Of a DNA stretch of 41,142 nucleotides, positions 31,149 to 40,498 are shown piece after piece. This DNA is from Phocaeicola plebeius (GTDB lineage Bacteria > Bacteroidota > Bacteroidia > Bacteroidales > Bacteroidaceae). The notes beneath the pieces are model-generated. The model searched no databases, was not told the DNA's origin, and was given only the letters and a program-made list of their open reading frames with translations. The position numbers and the translations under genes are program-made. Numbering within the stretch: position 1 is the first letter of the stretch; each line of letters opens with the position of its first letter. The DNA lies in contig NZ_QSQT01000029.1 of NCBI RefSeq assembly GCF_003437535.1, positions 1 to 41,142 of the forward strand, written 5' to 3'.

Positions 31149-31784
31149 ATGGATGTTTTTTTTCAGATGCCTTCGTTTGTAACGATACTGGATTTTGTGG
31201 GGACTTTTGCATTTGCCATAAGTGGTATACGTCTTGCTTCGGCGAAACGGTTTGACTGGTTTGGCGCTTATGTGGTGGGACTGGCTACGGCTATCGGTGG
31301 TGGAACCATTCGTGATGTTTTGCTGGATGTGACTCCAGCCTGGATGACCGACCCGATGTATCTCATTTGTACGGCTTTCGCTATGTTCTTTGTCATCTTG
31401 TTCGGAAAGTATGTCATTCGCCTGAATAATACCTTCTTTATTTTTGACACCATAGGTCTGGCCCTGTTTACGGTTGTAGGATTCAGTAAGGCGTATGCGC
31501 TGGGTTATCCGTTTTGGATTGCCATTATCATGGGTAGTATTACCGGTGCAGCTGGAGGAGTGCTGCGTGATATATTTATCAACGAGATTCCGCTGATATT
31601 CCGTAAAGAGATTTACGCCATGGCTTGTGTGATTGGCGGACTGGTTTACTGGATTTGTCTAATGCTGGACATGGAATCCGTACTTGCACAGATTATTGGT
31701 GGAGTAACCGTGTTTGTAGCCCGTATTTTAGCAGTGAAATATAAGATTACACTTCCGATTTTGAAAGGAGATCCGGAGCCTTAG
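31149..31784 (+). CDS. TRIC-type cation channel family protein (UPF0126/YicG-like)
   Basis: The 211-residue membrane protein has two inverted three-helix repeats, each with the glycine-rich kink typical of TRIC channels: GGGTIRDVLL in the first and GAAGGVLRDIF in the second. Seven transmembrane helices are expected. Bacterial TRIC proteins form homotrimeric K+ or Na+ channels in the cytoplasmic membrane. It follows the DUF3078 gene by 10 nt. The hairpin terminator downstream overlaps the 3' end of mtgA. Confidence 0.93.
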   Translation: MDVFFQMPSFVTILDFVGTFAFAISGIRLASAKRFDWFGAYVVGLATAIGGGTIRDVLLDVTPAWMTDPMYLICTAFAMFFVILFGKYVIRLNNTFFIFDTIGLALFTVVGFSKAYALGYPFWIAIIMGSITGAAGGVLRDIFINEIPLIFRKEIYAMACVIGGLVYWICLMLDMESVLAQIIGGVTVFVARILAVKYKITLPILKGDPEP

Positions 31785-31786
31785 CC

Positions 31787-31816
31787 CCGAGAAGTCTCCT
31801 TACTTTTCGGCTTTTT
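31787..31816 (+). terminator. plus-strand terminator overlapping the mtgA stop
   Basis: CCGAGAAGT (31787-31795) pairs with ACTTTTCGG (31802-31810), one G-T pair, loop 6 nt, followed by CTTTTT on the plus strand. It ends the DUF3078-TRIC transcript inside the last codons of convergent mtgA. Confidence 0.65.
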
Positions 31817-32495
31817 CCGGGAATGTAGGAACACATTTCATTAGATACATGATTTTCCGCTGACGCTTGTACATGTAAGGGCTGGGTTTTCCGGAATTGT
31901 ATTTTCTTGGATTCGGCAGACTGGCTGCAATAAGTGCACATTGTTTGCGAGTGAGTTGAGAGGCCGTGGTGTGAAAGTGAGCTTTCGCCACGGCTTCTGC
32001 TCCATATATACCATCTCCCATTTCGATGGAGTTCAGGTAAACTTCCATGATTCTTTCTTTATCCCATATCAGTTCAATCAGTACCGTGAAATAGACTTCG
32101 AATCCTTTTCTTACCCAGGAGGAGGAGGGCCATAGGAATACATTCTTAGCTGTCTGCTGGCTGATGGTACTTGCTCCTCTGGCTTTCTTACGCTTTTTGT
32201 TTTCTTCAATAGCCTTGCTGATTTCCTTGAAGTCGAACCCGTTGTGGCTGGCAAAACGGTTGTCTTCAGAGGCAATGACCGCCATCGGAAGGTGACGTGA
32301 TATTTTTTCTTTAGGTACCCATTTGTGCTTCATGGCCACTTTCTCACCTTTTACCAGTTGTTCTACACTTCGTATCACCATCAGGGGAGTGATGTAGACC
32401 GGAATAAATCTTAAGGCAACGACGGAAAGAATGGTAGATGCAAAGAAAAAGATAATCAGATTACGTATGTATCTTAGAATTCGTTTTCTGTTCAT
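31800..32495 (-). CDS. mtgA: monofunctional peptidoglycan glycosyltransferase MtgA
   Basis: The 231-residue product has one N-terminal membrane anchor (about residues 10-30). The GT51 domain follows with the catalytic Glu in [16 protein letters not shown], then [38 protein letters not shown], and the closing [15 protein letters not shown] motif ([14 protein letters not shown]). It polymerises lipid II into glycan strands on the periplasmic face and has no transpeptidase domain. It begins just after the terminator of the OmpA-like gene, so it needs its own promoter or read-through. Confidence 0.95.
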   Translation of the reverse strand: MNRKRILRYIRNLIIFFFASTILSVVALRFIPVYITPLMVIRSVEQLVKGEKVAMKHKWVPKEKISRHLPMAVIASEDNRFASHNGFDFKEISKAIEENKKRKKARGASTISQQTAKNVFLWPSSSWVRKGFEVYFTVLIELIWDKERIMEVYLNSIEMGDGIYGAEAVAKAHFHTTASQLTRKQCALIAASLPNPRKYNSGKPSPYMYKRQRKIMYLMKCVPTFPEKAEK

Positions 32496-32519
32496 TAGTG
32501 TTTGATGTGGGGATGAAAA

Positions 32520-32548
32520 TTATGCCGAGTCTGAAAGACCCGGCATAA
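32520..32548 (-). terminator. intrinsic terminator of the OmpA lipoprotein gene
   Basis: A 12-bp stem with one mismatch (32520-32531 with 32537-32548) and a 5-nt loop, followed by AATTTTCAT on the minus strand. It sits between the OmpA gene and mtgA. Confidence 0.72.
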
Positions 32549-32575
32549 GGATGTTTGTTACTATGAAAATTCGAT

Positions 32576-33292
32576 TTATTGCAAAGTTCCAGCTTCAGCC
32601 TGTTGAATCATCTGCTGGCTGGCATACATATACACTTCTACACGGCGGTTTTCCTGACGGCCTGCAGCAGTTGAGTTGTCGGCTACGGGATTTTCTTCAC
32701 CCATACCTGTAACAGACTTAATCTGGCTGGAAGAAGCGCCACAGGCTAACAGATAGCTTGATACACTCTGGGCACGTTCTTGTGAAAGGTCCAGATTCTT
32801 CTGGCGGCTCTGCTCTGCGGTACTGTTTTTCCAACCGGTATTATCAGTATATCCGTAGATGGCAACGTCCATGTCCTTGTTTTGGTTAAGCACGTTGTTG
32901 GCAAATTTGCTCAATGCAGATTTGGCAGAAGTACTTAATGTAGCACTGCTGGTATTAAACAAGATACCGGAGTCGAAAGTCACTTTTACGGCTTGTAATC
33001 CGTTGTTGTCAGTTACCTGCTCTACCTGTGCACCTTCAATCTGTTCTGCCTGTGCGGCAGCCTTGTCCATCTTCTTACCAATCAGTACACCGGCACCTGT
33101 ACCTACGACAGCACCTACAGCCGCTCCAATGGCAGCTCCTTTTCCGTGACCGGCGATACCTCCGATCAATGCTCCCAGGGCAGCTCCACTTCCTGCACCA
33201 ATCATTCCACCTTTGGCTGTATTTGTCATACCACACCCGCTAAATACCAAGCATGCACTCAGTAAGATAGCCATAGAATTCATTTTCTTCAT
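32576..33292 (-). CDS. OmpA-family lipoprotein with glycine-zipper (YiaD-like)
   Basis: The 238-residue protein is a lipoprotein (lipobox FSGC, Cys20). A glycine-zipper stretch rich in GxxxG spans about 25-75 (GGMIGAGSGAALGALIGG...). The OmpA C-terminal domain (about 100-230) binds peptidoglycan: FDSGILFNTSSATLS, YGYTDNTG, LSQERAQSVSSYL, and GRQENRRVEVYM. It links the outer membrane to the cell wall. Its promoter lies within the 3' end of glyA. Confidence 0.92.
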   Translation of the reverse strand: MKKMNSMAILLSACLVFSGCGMTNTAKGGMIGAGSGAALGALIGGIAGHGKGAAIGAAVGAVVGTGAGVLIGKKMDKAAAQAEQIEGAQVEQVTDNNGLQAVKVTFDSGILFNTSSATLSTSAKSALSKFANNVLNQNKDMDVAIYGYTDNTGWKNSTAEQSRQKNLDLSQERAQSVSSYLLACGASSSQIKSVTGMGEENPVADNSTAAGRQENRRVEVYMYASQQMIQQAEAGTLQ

Positions 33293-33316
33293 TTTGTTTC
33301 GTTTTTAGTCGTTTAG

Positions 33317-34597
33317 TTAATATGCAAATATAGGATAGTTTTTCATCGTTTCATTTACGCGGTGACGTACGGAAGCGATAACCTCTTCGTTGTCTACATT
33401 TGACAGTACGGTTTCAATCATTTCTGCAATTTCGTACATCAAGTCTTCTTTGGCGCCACGGGTCGTAATGGCCGGAGTTCCCAGACGGATACCTGATGTC
33501 TGGAATGCAGAGCGAGTGTCAAACGGTACCATATTCTTGTTGACAGTGATGTCGGCTGCTACCAACGCTTTTTCAGCTACCTTTCCTGTCAAATCTGGAT
33601 ATTTGCTGCGCAGGTCTACCAGCATAGAGTGATTATCTGTTCCTCCCGATACGATGGTGAAACCACGATCCATCAAAGCCTGAGCCAATACACGGGCGTT
33701 CTTCTGTACCTGAATTTGGTATTCTTTGTATTCCGGTTGCATACATTCGTAGAATGCTACGGCTTTAGCTGCAATGACGTGTTCCAGCGGGCCACCCTGA
33801 ATGCCGGGGAATACAGCTGAATCCAGTAACTGTGACATCATCTTGATTTCGCCTTTCGGAGTTTTCTTTCCCCATGGATTAGGGAAGTCTTTACCCATCA
33901 GGATGATACCACCACGCGGACCACGAAGCGTTTTGTGGGTAGTTGAAGTTACGATATGTGCGTATTTCACCGGATTGTCAAGCAAACCGGCAGCAATCAG
34001 TCCGGCCGGATGTGCCATATCAATCATCAGGATAGCGCCTACCTTGTCAGCAATCTCACGCATGCGTTTGTAGTCCCATTCACGTGAATAAGCAGAACCT
34101 CCGCCTACAATTAACTTCGGATGCTCTCTCAAGGCGATTTCTTCCATCTGGTCATAATCTACGCGACCCGTCTCTTTGTTCAGGTTATATTCGCATGGAG
34201 TGTACAGAATACCTGAAGTATTTACTGCAGAGCCATGAGACAGATGTCCGCCGTGTGCCAGGTTCAAACCCATGAACTTGTCGCCCGGATTCAATACTGC
34301 CAGGAATACGGCAGCATTGGCCTGTGCACCTGAGTGAGGCTGTACGTTTGCCCATTCAGCTCCGAAAATCTGCTTGATACGGTCGATGGCCAGCTGTTCG
34401 CTCTGGTCTACCACTTCGCATCCTCCGTAATATCTTTTTCCAGGATACCCTTCTGCATATTTGTTGGTCAGGCAAGAACCCATAGCCTGCATGACTTGTT
34501 CACTTACAAAGTTTTCTGAGGCAATCAGTTCAATACCTTTTAGTTGTCTCTGATGTTCTTTCTCAATGATGCTAAAAATAGAATCGTCTCGTTTCAT
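33317..34597 (-). CDS. glyA: serine hydroxymethyltransferase
   Basis: The 426-residue PLP enzyme interconverts serine and glycine, giving 5,10-methylene-THF. Visible motifs: [11 protein letters not shown], the HSGAQAN segment, and the PLP lysine in [14 protein letters not shown] near residue 226. A C-terminal [20 protein letters not shown] segment fits the family. Length is normal. It starts 30 nt after the outer-membrane barrel gene and may belong to the pyrB-led transcript. Confidence 0.97.
   Translation of the reverse strand: MKRDDSIFSIIEKEHQRQLKGIELIASENFVSEQVMQAMGSCLTNKYAEGYPGKRYYGGCEVVDQSEQLAIDRIKQIFGAEWANVQPHSGAQANAAVFLAVLNPGDKFMGLNLAHGGHLSHGSAVNTSGILYTPCEYNLNKETGRVDYDQMEEIALREHPKLIVGGGSAYSREWDYKRMREIADKVGAILMIDMAHPAGLIAAGLLDNPVKYAHIVTSTTHKTLRGPRGGIILMGKDFPNPWGKKTPKGEIKMMSQLLDSAVFPGIQGGPLEHVIAAKAVAFYECMQPEYKEYQIQVQKNARVLAQALMDRGFTIVSGGTDNHSMLVDLRSKYPDLTGKVAEKALVAADITVNKNMVPFDTRSAFQTSGIRLGTPAITTRGAKEDLMYEIAEMIETVLSNVDNEEVIASVRHRVNETMKNYPIFAY
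33325..33332 (-). promoter_or_regulatory. -7 box of the OmpA lipoprotein gene, inside glyA
   Basis: The minus strand reads TATATTTG within the last codons of glyA, 32 nt before the OmpA gene ATG. It would let that abundant-type lipoprotein be expressed apart from glyA. Confidence 0.5.
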
Positions 34598-34627
34598 GAT
34601 ATAGTTGTTTTAAAGTGAAAAATCCTG

Positions 34628-35365
34628 TTAGAAAATAACTCCGACCGAAAAACTCAGAATGTTTTTCCGTTGTTCCAGCTTAATTTTTCCTTCATTATGC
34701 GGAGCCTCAGTCAGGTCGGTGTTATAGGTGATAGAACGGATGGTGTTATGAAGTCCCACCTCGTAACGGAAATCAAAGAAGATGTTGGATACGTTGACGG
34801 CCAGTCCCACGACTCCGCTGTACTGGAACGGATATTGCTCTTCCTTTATTTCCTGTTGGTGGAAGCCTGTAAATTCGGTTGAACAATGTTTCTCCCATAC
34901 CCATGTCACCTTGGGACCTACGAAAAATGCCATTCCATACGGATGTACGTCAATGAACTTATAGCCGTAAAGAATGGGCAGGTCAAGTGTCGTCATTTTT
35001 TTCTTGATAAGGGCATTCTCCTTCAGAATTTCCGAGTTGGCTAATGTGCTGGGAATAGAAACACTTCCTTGAGTGATATTGCAGGAAAATTCCGGTTGTA
35101 TGAAGTGGTGTTTCTTCATGTTGAAGCGGCAGAACACCGCTGCAAAATAACCTACTTTATAGTTATTTTGGGCAAGTTCCAGTTCTTTGCCGTTAATTGA
35201 AATCTCATCCGTAAAGAACATGGAAGAGTTGAAACCGGCTTTCACTCCCAGGTTGAAACGCGGCTGTTTCAGCGTAACCATGGGCGTAGTTACGGCCTGT
35301 GCTTGCAGCTCACATACTGCCAGCACACCGCTTCCAATGAGGGTGAATAGGGCTTCTTTTATCAT
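34628..35365 (-). CDS. outer-membrane beta-barrel protein, PorT-like
   Basis: The 245-residue protein has a signal peptide (MIKEALFTLIGSGVLAVCELQAQA). The predicted eight-stranded barrel begins RFNLGVKAGFNSSMFF and includes LDLPILYGYKFI, a PorT-family-like pattern. It ends ILSFSVGVIF, with a terminal Phe for outer-membrane assembly. A role as a small barrel of unknown function is all that can be said. It starts 7 nt after the flavin reductase gene and precedes glyA. Confidence 0.82.
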   Translation of the reverse strand: MIKEALFTLIGSGVLAVCELQAQAVTTPMVTLKQPRFNLGVKAGFNSSMFFTDEISINGKELELAQNNYKVGYFAAVFCRFNMKKHHFIQPEFSCNITQGSVSIPSTLANSEILKENALIKKKMTTLDLPILYGYKFIDVHPYGMAFFVGPKVTWVWEKHCSTEFTGFHQQEIKEEQYPFQYSGVVGLAVNVSNIFFDFRYEVGLHNTIRSITYNTDLTEAPHNEGKIKLEQRKNILSFSVGVIF

Positions 35366-35372
35366 AAATCAG

Positions 35373-35939
35373 TTATTTCTTTTTCTCTACCGACCATCCG
35401 AACTTGCCAATTTTCTCTCCTAATTCGTAATATCCCCCGTGGGCATAAACCAGAAGGTTAGATTGAGCCAGTTCAAATTTGCCGGTTTCCGAGTTCAGGT
35501 ATTTATCGTCTGCTTTCACGTTGACTACGTCCGCAATAAACATGTGATGTGAACCTAAAGCGACGATTTCCTTTACCCGGCATTCAATGCAGAGTGGCGA
35601 CTCTTCAATGAGAGGAGCCTGCACCATGGCTGCCTTTCCTGGAGTTAATTTCATCTCCTGGAACTTGTTGTAGTCTTTGCCTGAACGAACTCCGCACCAG
35701 TCTGTGGCAAAAGCCATATCTTTGGTGGTCAGATTAATGACAAACTCCATATTCTTTTTCAGAATAGGATAGGAGTGCCGTTCTGGTCTGACAGAAATGT
35801 AACACATAGGTGGGTTGGTACAGATTGTACCTACCCACGCTACGGTGATAATGTTATATTCTCCTTCACAGCTGCCACATGTAACCAAGGCAGCCGGAAG
35901 AGGATAAATCATTGTCCCTGGTTTCCAGTCCTGCTTCAT
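35373..35939 (-). CDS. flavin reductase family protein (FMN-binding split barrel)
   Basis: The 188-residue product matches the flavin reductase-like/split-barrel family: YPLPAALVTCG, NIITVAWVGTICTNPPMCYISVRPERHSY, and FVINLT, with a central ECRVKEIVALGSHHMFIADVV. Such proteins bind FMN and reduce flavins or act as flavoprotein oxidoreductases. The substrate is not predictable. It starts 3 nt after the pyrI stop, so translation is probably coupled. Confidence 0.9.
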   Translation of the reverse strand: MKQDWKPGTMIYPLPAALVTCGSCEGEYNIITVAWVGTICTNPPMCYISVRPERHSYPILKKNMEFVINLTTKDMAFATDWCGVRSGKDYNKFQEMKLTPGKAAMVQAPLIEESPLCIECRVKEIVALGSHHMFIADVVNVKADDKYLNSETGKFELAQSNLLVYAHGGYYELGEKIGKFGWSVEKKK

Positions 35940-35942
35940 GGT

Positions 35943-36401
35943 TTACAGAAGTTTGATGTTATCCTTCTGCTGTTCTTTTTCGCAGTAATGGCACTTCAAC
36001 AAGCCTTTTTCCTTGTCGACAACGTGGAACCATGTTTGCATCGGCTCGTTGTTGGTGATACATTTCGGGTTGTTGCACTTCACGATGCCTCTCAGCTCGT
36101 CAGGCATTTCCACTTCTTTCTTTTCTACGACTTCATAGTCGCGGATGATATTCAGCTTGATTTTGGAAGCAACTACCGACAAGCGGCTGATTTCTTCTTC
36201 CGTAAAGAAGCGGTCGGCAATTTTGATGATTCCCTTCTTGCCTAATTTCTTACTTTCAAAGTTGTTGCCTATTGTGATGTTGGCATCTTCATCCTGCAGT
36301 CCCAGCAAGGATACGACTGTAAATAACTTATTGGAAGGTATATGGTCAATGACTGTTCCGTTTTTCAGCGCAGCCACCTGTAATTCTTTCTTTTCACTCA
36401 T
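35943..36401 (-). CDS. pyrI: aspartate carbamoyltransferase regulatory chain
   Basis: The 152-residue protein has the nucleotide-binding N-terminal domain ([23 protein letters not shown]). Its C-terminal zinc domain has four Cys (VKCNNPKC and LLKCHYCEK). The allosteric subunit responds to CTP and ATP. It follows pyrB by 27 nt, the classical pyrBI arrangement. Confidence 0.97.
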   Translation of the reverse strand: MSEKKELQVAALKNGTVIDHIPSNKLFTVVSLLGLQDEDANITIGNNFESKKLGKKGIIKIADRFFTEEEISRLSVVASKIKLNIIRDYEVVEKKEVEMPDELRGIVKCNNPKCITNNEPMQTWFHVVDKEKGLLKCHYCEKEQQKDNIKLL

Positions 36402-36428
36402 AGTTACTTGAATTGAATAGTTTCCGGA

Positions 36429-37370
36429 TTATTTTTCAGTATCAGCTTTTACCTCGTCGAGTGTAATTCCTAACACATCGCAAAGGATGGCCTGGCGGGC
36501 ATAAAGACCGTTCTTGGCCTGTTGGAAATAGTAAGCTTTCGGATTGTCGTCCACGTCATAAGTAATCTCGTTCACACGAGGAAGCGGGTGGAGGATTTTC
36601 AGGTTCGGGCGTGTATGTTCCAGCATCTTGTTGTTCAGGATATACACATCTTTCACTCTTTCATATTCCATCAGGTCAGTGAAACGTTCCCGCTGAACAC
36701 GAGTCATATACAGAATATCGGCATCTGCAATGGTTTCTTCGGTGAAGTCAGTATGTTCCACGTATTTGATGTGATGTTCCTGGCAATACAGCTTGTATTC
36801 GTCCGGCATTTTCAGTTCGTCCGGAGCAATGAAATGGAAAGTAGGATTGAAGTGTCGCATAGCCATCAGCAGCGAGTGAACCGTTCTTCCGTATTTCAAG
36901 TCACCTACCAGATAAATGTTCAGGTTTTCCAGTGTACCTTGAGTCTTATAGATGGAGTATAAATCCAGCATTGTTTGTGAAGGATGCTGGTTTGCACCAT
37001 CTCCGGCATTTACGATGGGCACCGGAGCCACTTCACTGGCGTAACGTGCAGCACCTTCCAGATAATGTCTCATTACGATGATGTCTGCATAGTTGCTCAC
37101 CATCATGATGGTATCCTTCAGCGTTTCTCCTTTAGAAGAACTGGTCACCTTCGGATCGGTAAATCCGATGACTCTTGCTCCCAGACGGTTGGCTGCCGTT
37201 TCAAAGCTCAGACGGGTACGGGTAGATGGTTCAAAGAACAGAGTGGCAACTACTTTTTCTGCCAGCAGGCGGCGGTTAGGTTTCTTTTCAAACTCTCTTG
37301 CCATTTCCAGAAGATACATGATTTTCTCTTTGGAATGTTCGGCGATAGTAACTAAACTTCTATTTTCCAT
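36429..37370 (-). CDS. pyrB: aspartate carbamoyltransferase catalytic chain
   Basis: The 313-residue enzyme catalyses the first committed step of pyrimidine synthesis. Carbamoyl-phosphate motif [13 protein letters not shown] is near residues 48-60. [19 protein letters not shown] and the C-terminal [14 protein letters not shown] (with the aspartate-binding region) are intact. It forms the ATCase holoenzyme with PyrI. The -7 box is at 37408-37415. Flavin reductase, barrel and glyA genes follow downstream on the same strand with short gaps. Confidence 0.97.
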   Translation of the reverse strand: MENRSLVTIAEHSKEKIMYLLEMAREFEKKPNRRLLAEKVVATLFFEPSTRTRLSFETAANRLGARVIGFTDPKVTSSSKGETLKDTIMMVSNYADIIVMRHYLEGAARYASEVAPVPIVNAGDGANQHPSQTMLDLYSIYKTQGTLENLNIYLVGDLKYGRTVHSLLMAMRHFNPTFHFIAPDELKMPDEYKLYCQEHHIKYVEHTDFTEETIADADILYMTRVQRERFTDLMEYERVKDVYILNNKMLEHTRPNLKILHPLPRVNEITYDVDDNPKAYYFQQAKNGLYARQAILCDVLGITLDEVKADTEK

Positions 37371-37407
37371 GTTAGCTGTTTTTGATTACTTTTATAATAC
37401 CGGAGTT

Positions 37408-37415
37408 CAAAGGTA
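37408..37415 (-). promoter_or_regulatory. -7 box of pyrBI
   Basis: The minus strand reads TACCTTTG, 37 nt before the pyrB ATG. No -33 TTTG at the expected spacing was seen. Confidence 0.5.
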
Positions 37416-37499
37416 GGTAAAAAAAATAGAAATCCCACCGTTTTTAGGATATTTCGGACTACGTTTTCGCATTTAAGAGGATATTGCGGAAAATAAGTC

Positions 37500-37527
37500 T
37501 TTGTTACAAAGATTTTCCGTAAATTTG
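37500..37527 (+). promoter_or_regulatory. promoter of the PBP1A gene
   Basis: TTTG (37500-37503), a 16-nt spacer (short of 19-21), then TAAATTTG (37520-37527). It lies inside a longer open frame from 37501 and supports the start at 37564. Confidence 0.5.
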
Positions 37528-37563
37528 CGGCTTAAAAGTCTAATTAATGAATATAATAAAAGT

Positions 37564-39891
37564 ATGAGAAAGATATTTATATATGCAATGTGGGGTTTTG
37601 TGTTCATCTGCATTGCCGCAGTTGCCATCGTTTTTACGGCCATTGCAAAAGGTAAAATAGGTTATGTTCCCCCGGTAGAAGAGCTGGAAAACCCGAATCT
37701 GAAGTTTGCTACTCAGGTCATTTCTGAAGACGGAAAGCTGTTGGGAACCTGGTCGCTTAGTAAGGAAAACCGCGTGTATGTGGGCTATGAAGACCTTTCT
37801 CCCCATCTGGTACATGCCTTGGTGGCCACTGAAGATGTGCGTTTTGAAGACCATTCCGGTATCGACGCCCGTGCTTTCATGCGTGCGGTTATCAAGCGTG
37901 GAATCTTCATGCAGAAACATGCCGGTGGAGGTAGTACCATTACCCAGCAGTTGGCTAAGCAGTTCTATTCACCGACAGCCGACAATGTAATGGAGCGTCT
38001 GTTGCAGAAACCTATCGAGTGGGTGATTGCGGTAAAACTGGAACGCTATTATACAAAGGAAGAAATTCTTACCATGTATCTTAATAAGTTCGACTTCCTG
38101 AACAATGCCGTAGGTATTAAGACAGCGGCTAAGACGTATTTTGCCAAAGATCCGAAGAACTTGAAAATAGAAGAAGCCGCTACCTTGATAGGTATGTGTA
38201 AGAACCCTTCTCTCTATAACCCTCGTCGTTTTAATGAACGTTCTCGCGGACGTCGTAATACCGTGCTCGACCAGATGCGTAAGGCAGGCTTCCTTACTCA
38301 GGAAGAATGTGATTCTTTGCAGGCACTTCCGTTGGTGCTGAAATTTCAGCCTGTCGACCATAAAGACGGATTGGCTACCTATTTCCGTGAATACCTGCGT
38401 GGCGTAATGACCGCTCGTAAACCGGACCGGAGCGATTACCGTGGCTGGCAGATGCAGAAATATTATGAAGATTCTTTGGCTTGGGAAACCAACCCGTTGT
38501 ATGGCTGGTGTGCGAAGAATAAAAAGAAAGACGGTACCAACTACAATCTGTATGTAGACGGATTGAAGATTTATACCACTATCAATTCCCGTATGCAGCA
38601 GTATGCCGAAGAAGCTGTTTATGAACATGTAGCCAAATATCTGCAGCCTCGCTTCTTCAAGGAAAAGAGAGGGCGTAAGACAGCTCCTTATACCAATCAG
38701 CTGACACCGGAGGAAGTGGAACAGATTCTGAACCGCTCCATTCGTCAGAGCGACCGTTACCGTACCATGAAAGCTGACGGATGCTCTGAAGCTGAAATCA
38801 TGAAAGCATTCAACACTAAATATGAAATGTCCGTATTCTCATGGGATGGAGAAAAAGATACAATCATGACTCCGCTTGACTCCATCAAGTATTACAAACA
38901 TTTCTTGCGTGCAGGCTTTATGTCCATGGACCCGATTACGGGCCATGTGAAAGCATACGTGGGAGGACCTAATTACAACTACTTCCAGTATGATATGGCT
39001 ATGGTAGGTCGTCGTCAGGTAGGTTCAACCATCAAACCTTATTTGTATGCGCTTGCCATGGAGAATGGCTTCTCGCCATGTGATGAAGTTCGTAATGTAG
39101 AGCAGACCCTCTTCGATGAGAACGGAAAAGCCTGGTCACCCCGTAACAGCTCCAAGTCGCATTATGGAGAAATTGTGACCTTGAAATGGGGATTGGCCAA
39201 CTCCAATAACTGGATTTCAGCCTACCTGATGAGCAAACTCAGCCCGTACGACCTGGTTCGCCTGATACACTCATTCGGTGTATTAAATAAGGATGTACAG
39301 CCTACCGTTTCCCTCTGTCTTGGACCATGTGAAATTTCGGTAGGAGAGATGGTCAGTGCGTACACGGCCTTTGTCAATAAAGGTATCCGTACCGCTCCGC
39401 TATTTGTCACCCGTATTGAAGACAATGATGGTAACGTCATAGCCAACTTCACGCCGCAAGTGAATGAAGTCATTAGTGAATCTACTTCTTATAAGATGCT
39501 CGTTATGCTGCGTGCCGTAATTAATGAAGGTACGGGTGGACGTGTTCGTCGCTTGTATGGCATCAAGGCTGATATGGGAGGTAAGACAGGAACTACCAAC
39601 CGTAACTCCGACGGATGGTTTATGGGCTTCACTCCTTCGTTGGTATCCGGTTGCTGGGTAGGTGGTGAAGAACGCGACATCCATTTCGATACGATGCGCG
39701 ACGGCCAGGGGGCTTCTATGGCATTGCCTATCTGGGGCATCTATATGCAGAAAGTCTATGCCGACAAGACATTAGGCTACTCTCAAGACGAGACTTTCGA
39801 TATTCCAGGTGATTTCGATCCTTGTAAAGACCGTCTGACAGAGATAGAAGAAGAAAATACCACACGTCTTGATGACGTATTCTTCCAATAA
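37564..39891 (+). CDS. bifunctional penicillin-binding protein 1A
   Basis: The start at 37564 (MRKIFIYAMWGFVF) gives a 775-residue class A PBP with one N-terminal membrane helix. The GT51 glycosyltransferase domain shows EDVRFEDHSGIDARA (catalytic Glu near residue 90) and GGSTITQQLAKQ. The transpeptidase domain shows the active-site Ser in GSTIKPYLYALAME, the SxN motif SNN, and KTGTT. It builds and cross-links peptidoglycan. It is usually called ponA or mrcA; a symbol is left out because several Bacteroidales paralogues exist. A strong terminator follows. Confidence 0.95.
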   Translation: MRKIFIYAMWGFVFICIAAVAIVFTAIAKGKIGYVPPVEELENPNLKFATQVISEDGKLLGTWSLSKENRVYVGYEDLSPHLVHALVATEDVRFEDHSGIDARAFMRAVIKRGIFMQKHAGGGSTITQQLAKQFYSPTADNVMERLLQKPIEWVIAVKLERYYTKEEILTMYLNKFDFLNNAVGIKTAAKTYFAKDPKNLKIEEAATLIGMCKNPSLYNPRRFNERSRGRRNTVLDQMRKAGFLTQEECDSLQALPLVLKFQPVDHKDGLATYFREYLRGVMTARKPDRSDYRGWQMQKYYEDSLAWETNPLYGWCAKNKKKDGTNYNLYVDGLKIYTTINSRMQQYAEEAVYEHVAKYLQPRFFKEKRGRKTAPYTNQLTPEEVEQILNRSIRQSDRYRTMKADGCSEAEIMKAFNTKYEMSVFSWDGEKDTIMTPLDSIKYYKHFLRAGFMSMDPITGHVKAYVGGPNYNYFQYDMAMVGRRQVGSTIKPYLYALAMENGFSPCDEVRNVEQTLFDENGKAWSPRNSSKSHYGEIVTLKWGLANSNNWISAYLMSKLSPYDLVRLIHSFGVLNKDVQPTVSLCLGPCEISVGEMVSAYTAFVNKGIRTAPLFVTRIEDNDGNVIANFTPQVNEVISESTSYKMLVMLRAVINEGTGGRVRRLYGIKADMGGKTGTTNRNSDGWFMGFTPSLVSGCWVGGEERDIHFDTMRDGQGASMALPIWGIYMQKVYADKTLGYSQDETFDIPGDFDPCKDRLTEIEEENTTRLDDVFFQ

Positions 39892-39896
39892 CAAAG

Positions 39897-39939
39897 AACG
39901 GCGGGAAGTTGCTTTTCCAACATGCAACTTCCCGCCGTT
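39897..39939. terminator. bidirectional intrinsic terminator after the PBP1A gene
   Basis: A perfect 16-bp GC-rich stem (39897-39912 with 39924-39939), 11-nt loop and following TTTTCTTTAT on the plus strand. It also lies downstream of the convergent upxY-like gene. Confidence 0.9.
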
Positions 39940-39977
39940 TTCTTTATATTCCCGCTTTCTCTTTTGAGAAATCAGTC

Positions 39978-40493
39978 TTATACTTTCTTTACGTATCCTA
40001 CTGGCATTTCCACGATGGCATAGCCCAGATGGTCAATGCGTATCATCACCTGCGAGTGTCCTCCTATTTCTACCAGCTCACCTTGAAGACCTTTCAGAGA
40101 GCCTTTGATTACTTCTACCTGTTCCCCTGGGGCCAGCGGCTCATTTTGGAACCGTACAGTCTCCTCGGAGTAATCCAGCATGAACTTAAACTGCTCCATC
40201 TCTTTGTCCCGGATAATGGCCGGTCGTCGGGTTGCCGGGTCTATCAAGCAGCCCGTTAATGACGGAAAATTCTGAAGCAGCTCAATTCGTCCTTTTTCAT
40301 CCGTGCAGATAAAAATCAACATCGGAATTACGACTTGCTTGATTTTCTTTTTCCGGTCACTCCATTGACGCACCACTTCCTGTATGGGTAAGAAATGCTC
40401 CACGTGGAGCATTTCTAATTTTTCTGCCGTTTTTTTCTCGTGATGCATTCTTACGTAGAAAGCATACCAGTGTCTCTCTATTTTTTCTTCCAT
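39978..40493 (-). CDS. UpxY-family transcription antiterminator (NusG-like)
   Basis: The ATG at 40493 gives a 171-residue protein, MEEKIERHWYAFYVRMHHEKKTAEKL, a NusG N-terminal (NGN) domain typical of Bacteroides UpxY. The motif FLPIQEVVRQWSDRKKKIKQV follows. A KOW segment lies near the C-terminus (LAPGEQVEVIKGSLKGLQGELVEIGG). UpxY proteins let RNA polymerase read through the leaders of capsule operons. Here it is the last gene after fcl, 5 nt after its stop, and is followed by a terminator rather than a capsule locus. Its codons contain a perfect 26-bp palindrome. An in-frame start at 40541 would overlap fcl. Confidence 0.87.
   Translation of the reverse strand: MEEKIERHWYAFYVRMHHEKKTAEKLEMLHVEHFLPIQEVVRQWSDRKKKIKQVVIPMLIFICTDEKGRIELLQNFPSLTGCLIDPATRRPAIIRDKEMEQFKFMLDYSEETVRFQNEPLAPGEQVEVIKGSLKGLQGELVEIGGHSQVMIRIDHLGYAIVEMPVGYVKKV
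40391..40416. repeat. perfect 26-bp palindrome inside the upxY-like gene
   Basis: Arms AGAAATGCTCCAC and its exact reverse complement meet at CACGTG with no spacer. The codons read EMLHVEHF, around residues 26-34 of the product. In mRNA it would fold into a stable hairpin early in the coding region. Confidence 0.9.
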
Positions 40494-40498
40494 TCGGA

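Noticed and set aside
34598..34627. A riboswitch or own promoter for glyA.
   Set aside because: The gap to the preceding gene is 30 nt, too short for a glycine or THF riboswitch, and no -7 box is present.
37441..37490. A third copy of the AAACG/CGTTT grammar upstream of the PBP1A gene.
   Set aside because: Only one CGTTT fits; the 11-bp spacing is not kept.
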